Positions 6,277 to 10,302 of a stretch of 10,302 nucleotides of DNA are shown here, in pieces. The translations under genes were made by a program, and so were the position numbers. Location of the stretch: contig JAKITZ010000072.1 in assembly GCA_021647805.1 (NCBI GenBank), positions 1 through 10,302 of the forward strand, written 5' to 3'. Numbering within the stretch: the first letter of the stretch is position 1; each line of letters opens with the position of its first letter. The notes under the pieces are model-generated. The model was not told the origin of the DNA. It saw nothing but the letters and a program-made list of their open reading frames with translations, and made no database searches. The stretch comes from Robiginitomaculum sp. GTDB lineage: Bacteria; Pseudomonadota; Alphaproteobacteria; Caulobacterales; Maricaulaceae.

Positions 6277-7014
6277 ATGTTTGATTTATCCGAAAAACGG
6301 GCGCTGGTAACTGGTGCAACCGGTGGCCTTGGCGGCTCTATTGCCAAGGCTTTGCATAAGGCCGGCGCCAGCGTTGTTTTGTCTGGAACCCGCAAAGAGA
6401 AGCTCGAAGAACTGGCGCATGAGCTGGGTGAACGTGTTGCCATAGTGCCGGCAAATCTTGGTGATGCCGACAGTGTTGATGCTTTAGTTCCAGCAGCGAT
6501 TGCGGCAATAGGCGGCGTTGATATTTTGGTCTCGAATGCCGGTATTACTCGCGATGGTTTGCTTATGCGGATGAAAGACGATGACTGGGATACGGTGATC
6601 AAGGTCAATCTTGAGGCGTATTTTCGTCTGTCTCGCGCGGCGATGCGTCCGATGATGAAGGCTCGTTGGGGACGGATTATTGGTATTACTTCGGTGGTTG
6701 GCGTAACTGGCAATGCTGGGCAGGCTAATTACGCGGCCTCCAAAGCCGGAATGATTGGCTTTTCAAAGGCACTGGCGCAAGAAGTTGCCAAACGCGGCAT
6801 TACAGTAAATTGCGTTGCCCCGGGTTTTATCGAAAGCCCGATGACTGATGCTTTGAACGAGAAACAAAAAGCAGCTATTTTGACCAATATTCCAGCGGCC
6901 AAATTAGGCCAAGGCGAAGACATCGCCGCAGCATGTAATTATCTGGCGTCAAATGAGGCCAGCTATGTCACCGGCCAGACTTTGCACGTCAATGGCGGCA
7001 TGGTGATGCTTTAA
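6277..7014 (+). CDS. fabG: 3-oxoacyl-ACP reductase
   Basis: This 245-residue short-chain dehydrogenase reduces beta-ketoacyl-ACP with NADPH in the first reduction of fatty acid elongation. The nucleotide-binding motif TGATGGLG is at 12-19 and NAG at 87-89. The catalytic tetrad is N111, S139 (GITSVVG), Y152 and K156 (NYAASKAG). The end, VTGQTLHVNGGMVML, is typical of genuine FabG and not of a random SDR. It starts 5 bases after fabD with little Shine-Dalgarno signal, so translation is likely coupled to fabD. In most proteobacteria acpP and fabF come next; here a methyltransferase gene follows after 26 bases. The pairing with fabD makes FabG the safe call. Confidence 0.96.
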   Translation: MFDLSEKRALVTGATGGLGGSIAKALHKAGASVVLSGTRKEKLEELAHELGERVAIVPANLGDADSVDALVPAAIAAIGGVDILVSNAGITRDGLLMRMKDDDWDTVIKVNLEAYFRLSRAAMRPMMKARWGRIIGITSVVGVTGNAGQANYAASKAGMIGFSKALAQEVAKRGITVNCVAPGFIESPMTDALNEKQKAAILTNIPAAKLGQGEDIAAACNYLASNEASYVTGQTLHVNGGMVML

Positions 7015-7040
7015 CGCTTTAAACCAACAGGAAACGAGAA

Positions 7041-8348
7041 ATGCAAACCGGAGCCAAAGCCGCCGCAGCAATTGCGGTACTTGAAGACATGTTTGAAGCT
7101 AAACGTCCGGCCAAGGTCGCGCTAAAGGCGTGGGGGCGTGCATCGCGGTATGCTGGTGCGCGGGATAGAGCATACGTCTCGGGATTGGTGCTGGACGCTC
7201 TGCGTCACAAAACGGCAATTTCTGCGGCGATGGGCTCCAACGATGCACGTGCATTGGTTATCGGAACATTAGGTCGGATATGGGGACAAAAGGCAGAAGA
7301 CATTGATGCAGAATTCGAGCAAAGCGAACATGCGCCGGAACCATTAACCCAAGAGGAAAAGACCGGTTTGCAAGCCGATATTTCCGATGCGCCTGATTAT
7401 GTGCAAGCTAATGTCCCTGAATGGTTGTGGCCACATTTCGAGCGGACATTTGGTAAAAATTCTCTGGTAGAGGCACAGTCTTTGAACACTCGCGCCTCGG
7501 TGGATTTGCGATTAAACGCATTAAAACGCCCCGCAACCGATAGCTTAAAAGCCGTGAGTAAAATCGGCGGGCAGGGGCTTGATTGGCTATCAACTGCTGC
7601 ACGTATACCGGCGCCAAGCGCTGATACTCGTTCCGGCCATGTGCAGTCATTGCCGGGCTTTGCCAAAGGCTGGCTAGAAGTGCAAGACGTAGGTTCGCAA
7701 TTTGTCACGCTTTGCACTGGTATTGGCTCTGGTTCCCAAGTTTTGGATTATTGCGCTGGCGGCGGCGGTAAAAGCTTGGCCTTGGCACAGCAAATGCAAA
7801 ACAAAGGGCAGGTTTTTGCTTATGATCGTGATGGACGCAGGTTGGTGCCGATCCATGCGCGATTAAAACGTGCCGGAGTAAGAAACGTACAAGTCCGTGA
7901 TCCCCGTGATGATAATCCTCTGGGGGATTTAACTGGCAAAATGGACGCGGTTTTTATTGATGCACCTTGTACCGGTACTGGAACGTGGCGCCGCCATCCA
8001 GATGCCAAATGGCGGCTTCGCGAAGGACAATTACAGGTGCGAATGAGCGAGCAGGATCAGGTGTTGCGTCAAGCAGCACCTTTCGTGCGTTCTGGTGGCA
8101 TGATGTTTTATGTGACGTGTTCGTTTTTGTGCGAAGAAAACCAAGACCGAGTGGACGCATTTTTGAGCGAACACGATGAATTTGAGCGGTTGTCCGTAGG
8201 CGAAGTGGCAAAAGCCGGTGGACTTTTGAATGAAGCAGGCCAGCTGGTGCTGGAGAAGTGTTTGACTGCGGCGGGTGATTTACGAATGTCGCCACATAGT
8301 GCGCAAACAGACGGGTTTTACATGGCAGCCTTGCGGAGAATTAAATGA
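7041..8348 (+). CDS. RsmB-family 16S rRNA cytosine-C5 methyltransferase
   Basis: This 435-residue protein is an SAM-dependent m5C RNA methyltransferase of the RsmB/NOL1/NOP2 (Fmu/Sun) group. Residues about 1-130 are helical and resemble the NusB-like RNA-binding part of RsmB. The Rossmann domain follows: the SAM-binding motif VLDYCAGGGGKS at about 235-246, the acidic residues of AYDRDGRR after it, motif IV DAPCTGTGTWRRHPDAKWR with C310, and motif VI FYVTCSF with the nucleophile C360. Both cysteines needed for the m5C mechanism are present. The target is probably 16S rRNA C967 as for RsmB, but alphaproteobacteria carry several paralogues, so the site is not certain and I give no symbol. The ATG at 7041 has AGGAAACGAG upstream. 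Its stop overlaps the guaA start as ATGA, suggesting coupling. Confidence 0.9.
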   Translation: MQTGAKAAAAIAVLEDMFEAKRPAKVALKAWGRASRYAGARDRAYVSGLVLDALRHKTAISAAMGSNDARALVIGTLGRIWGQKAEDIDAEFEQSEHAPEPLTQEEKTGLQADISDAPDYVQANVPEWLWPHFERTFGKNSLVEAQSLNTRASVDLRLNALKRPATDSLKAVSKIGGQGLDWLSTAARIPAPSADTRSGHVQSLPGFAKGWLEVQDVGSQFVTLCTGIGSGSQVLDYCAGGGGKSLALAQQMQNKGQVFAYDRDGRRLVPIHARLKRAGVRNVQVRDPRDDNPLGDLTGKMDAVFIDAPCTGTGTWRRHPDAKWRLREGQLQVRMSEQDQVLRQAAPFVRSGGMMFYVTCSFLCEENQDRVDAFLSEHDEFERLSVGEVAKAGGLLNEAGQLVLEKCLTAAGDLRMSPHSAQTDGFYMAALRRIK

Positions 8349-9892
8349 GCCAGAACCAACAAGTTTTAATTGTCGATTTTGGCAGCCAAGTAACGCAACT
8401 AATTGCGCGACGTTTGCGTGAGATGGGGGTGTATTGCGAAGTTCACCCATACAACAAGGTTGATGCTGATTTTACGGATCAATTCGCGCCTAAGGCAGTT
8501 ATCCTTTCTGGTGGCCCTAATTCGGTGCATTGGGACGATAGCCCACGGGCTGATGATTGTTTGTTTTCATTGGGCGTTCCGGTGTTGGGTATTTGTTATG
8601 GTGAGCAAACCATGTGCGCGCAATTAGGTGGCTCGGTCAGTGCCTCTGATCAACGCGAATTTGGCCGTGCGCAAATTGAAATAATCGCCGACAGTCCGTT
8701 ATTTGAGGGTTTGCAAAAAACCGAAACCGTGTGGATGAGCCATGGCGATAAAGTTGATGCGTTGCCAGATGGCTTTGTCACGATTGCCAGTTCTGACAAT
8801 GCGCCCTTTGCAGCTATTGCTGATGAAACCCGCCAGTTTTACGCAGTGCAGTTTCACCCCGAAGTTGCCCATACCCCATGCGGCGCAAGAATTTTAAGTA
8901 ATTTTGTCAAAAATATTGCCGGCCTGTCCGGTGATTGGACTATGGCGGCGTTTCGCGGAGAAATGATTGCCAAAATCCGCCAGCAAGTAGGGCAGGGACG
9001 AGTGATTTGCGGTCTGTCCGGCGGGGTGGATAGCTCGGTTGTGGCGGTATTGTTACACGAAGCCATTGGCGATCAATTAACCTGTGTCTATGTGGATACC
9101 GGCTTGATGCGGGCTGGTGAAACCGAACAAGTGGTGGATTTGTTTCGCGATCATTACAACATCCCACTTATTGCGGTCGATGCCGGCGATCTGTTTTTGG
9201 GCAAGTTGGCTGGTGTGTCAGACCCAGAGAAAAAACGCAAAATTATTGGCGGTCTGTTCATTGATGTGTTTGAGGAAGAGGCCGGTAAAATTGGTGGCGC
9301 GGACTTTCTTGCGCAAGGAACTTTGTATCCAGACGTGATCGAAAGCGTCAGCTTTGACGGCGGGCCATCGGTGACCATTAAGAGCCATCATAATGTTGGT
9401 GGCCTGCCAGAACGCATGAACATGAAACTGGTCGAACCCTTGCGTGAATTGTTCAAAGACGAAGTGCGCGAGCTTGGCCGTGAGCTTGACTTGCCGGAAA
9501 GCTTTGTTGGCCGCCATCCGTTTCCGGGGCCGGGGCTGGCCATTCGCATACCCGGCGAGATAACGATAGAAGCCGTACAAATTTTACAAAAAGCCGATGC
9601 GATTTACCTCGACGAGATCCGCAAGGCCGGCCTTTATGACGACATCTGGCAGGCGTTTAGCGTGTTATTGCCCGTTCGAACCGTCGGTGTAATGGGCGAT
9701 GAGCGAACTTACGATCAGGTATTGGCTTTACGCGCTGTGACCTCAACCGATGGTATGACCGCCGATTATTTCCCGTTCCCGCATGATTTTTTGGGACGCA
9801 CTGCCACCAGAATTATCAATGAAGTGCGCGGCATTAACCGCGTAGTTTATGACATAACCTCAAAACCACCGGGAACTATTGAATGGGAGTAG
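8345..9892 (+). CDS. guaA: GMP synthase (glutamine-hydrolysing)
   Basis: This 515-residue cytoplasmic enzyme converts XMP to GMP using glutamine and ATP, the last step of guanine nucleotide synthesis. The N-terminal class I glutaminase has the triad C84 (GICYGEQ), H171 and E173 (QFHPEV). The ATP pyrophosphatase domain follows with the P-loop LSGGVDSS at 224-231. The C-terminal dimerisation domain carries the XMP-binding loop GRHPFPGPGLAIRI and ends VYDITSKPPGTIEWE, the standard end of the family. Length is close to E. coli GuaA (525). The ATG at 8345 overlaps the methyltransferase stop by four bases (ATGA), so the two genes are translationally coupled. No terminator is visible after it. Confidence 0.98.
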   Translation: MSQNQQVLIVDFGSQVTQLIARRLREMGVYCEVHPYNKVDADFTDQFAPKAVILSGGPNSVHWDDSPRADDCLFSLGVPVLGICYGEQTMCAQLGGSVSASDQREFGRAQIEIIADSPLFEGLQKTETVWMSHGDKVDALPDGFVTIASSDNAPFAAIADETRQFYAVQFHPEVAHTPCGARILSNFVKNIAGLSGDWTMAAFRGEMIAKIRQQVGQGRVICGLSGGVDSSVVAVLLHEAIGDQLTCVYVDTGLMRAGETEQVVDLFRDHYNIPLIAVDAGDLFLGKLAGVSDPEKKRKIIGGLFIDVFEEEAGKIGGADFLAQGTLYPDVIESVSFDGGPSVTIKSHHNVGGLPERMNMKLVEPLRELFKDEVRELGRELDLPESFVGRHPFPGPGLAIRIPGEITIEAVQILQKADAIYLDEIRKAGLYDDIWQAFSVLLPVRTVGVMGDERTYDQVLALRAVTSTDGMTADYFPFPHDFLGRTATRIINEVRGINRVVYDITSKPPGTIEWE

Positions 9893-9959
9893 GGGAGATT
9901 CAAACAATTTGTAAATCTGAGGTATTTGCTCTACTCGACCGACAGAAAAGGAATTAGCT

Positions 9960-10302
9960 ATGCAAATTTTACAAATCGGACTGGCCTTGATGATTGGTAT
10001 TCATCTGGTGCCGGTAATTGCGCCGCTTAAAGCTGGCTTGCAGGCTAAATTAGGGGCAAATGGTTATAAGGGGGTGTTTTCTCTAATTTCCTTGGTCGGG
10101 CTTGGTTTGATTATCTGGGGTATGATTATTGCTCCAAATGTGCCGGTTTTTGATCCGCCGGTTTGGGCAAAACATCTGGCGTTTCTTCTGGTGCCAGTGG
10201 CGTTGGTTTTATTGGCTTCGGCGCACATGAAAGGTCGTATTCGTGTTATCGCTCGCCATCCGATGATGCTTGGGGTTTTGATTTGGGCGGTTGCCCATTT
10301 AC
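9960..10302 (+). CDS. NnrU-family membrane protein (3' end outside window)
   Basis: The first 114 codons of a hydrophobic protein are present; the window cuts the rest. Membrane segments can be seen at about 3-20, 40-60, 70-88 and 100-114. The segment RVIARHPMMLGVLIWAVAHL fits the conserved RHPMLxG-LWALAHL pattern of the NnrU family, whose founder is linked to nitrite and nitric oxide metabolism in denitrifiers. Most NnrU relatives in non-denitrifiers have no known role, so I would not infer denitrification. The ATG at 9960 has AAGGAA upstream at a proper distance, 67 bases after guaA. It may be cotranscribed with guaA. Confidence 0.85.
   Translation, partial: MQILQIGLALMIGIHLVPVIAPLKAGLQAKLGANGYKGVFSLISLVGLGLIIWGMIIAPNVPVFDPPVWAKHLAFLLVPVALVLLASAHMKGRIRVIARHPMMLGVLIWAVAHL

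Noticed and set aside
6231..6713. A 160-codon open frame on the minus strand opposite fabG
   Set aside because: It is antisense to the fabG nucleotide-binding half, has a Ser/Thr/Pro-rich composition and no recognisable family or ribosome binding site.
7397..8295. Several 60-113 codon minus-strand frames opposite the methyltransferase gene
   Set aside because: They overlap one another and the well-supported plus-strand gene, and none has a recognisable motif.
9893..9959. Terminator between guaA and the NnrU gene
   Set aside because: Only a weak AGATT/AATCT pairing with no GC-rich stem and no T-run, so readthrough into the next gene is likely.

Overview
This window carries ordinary chromosomal housekeeping genes, and every protein type and gene order points to an alphaproteobacterium. 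The base composition looks moderate to AT-leaning by eye. The main clues are dnaB followed by alr, the rpsF-rpsR-rplI cluster diverging from fabD-fabG, a DnaB with the insertions usual in this class, a bL9 with a long acidic tail, and intergenic repeats whose core resembles a palindromic motif I remember as widespread in Rhizobiales and relatives. I cannot name a genus.

Layout. The minus strand from about 5220 down to 1 reads rpsF, rpsR, rplI, a strong intrinsic terminator, a spacer with DnaA boxes, dnaB, a spacer with two palindromes, alr, then an MlaE-type lipid transporter permease. The plus strand from about 5240 up reads fabD, fabG, an RsmB-family rRNA cytosine methyltransferase, guaA, and the start of an NnrU-family membrane protein cut by the window end. 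The 274-bp gap at 5047-5320 is the divergent promoter region.

The genes fall into functional blocks: small-subunit and large-subunit ribosomal proteins, the replicative helicase, D-alanine supply coupled to an outer-membrane lipid transport permease, malonyl-CoA loading and ketoacyl reduction in fatty acid synthesis, rRNA modification, and GMP synthesis. Three pairs are tightly packed: alr/permease (TGATG), methyltransferase/guaA (ATGA), and fabD/fabG (5 bp).

I find no mobile genes, CRISPR array, phage genes, toxin-antitoxin pair or defence system, and no undescribed multi-gene system. The points that deserve attention are all non-coding: a palindromic repeat that seems to be nested inside another copy of itself (about 17-132), a second intact copy (2081-2130), a perfect 19-bp inverted repeat upstream of alr (2024-2068), and a pair of perfect DnaA boxes upstream of dnaB (3699-3719). 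One gene-order point is also notable: acpP does not follow fabG.
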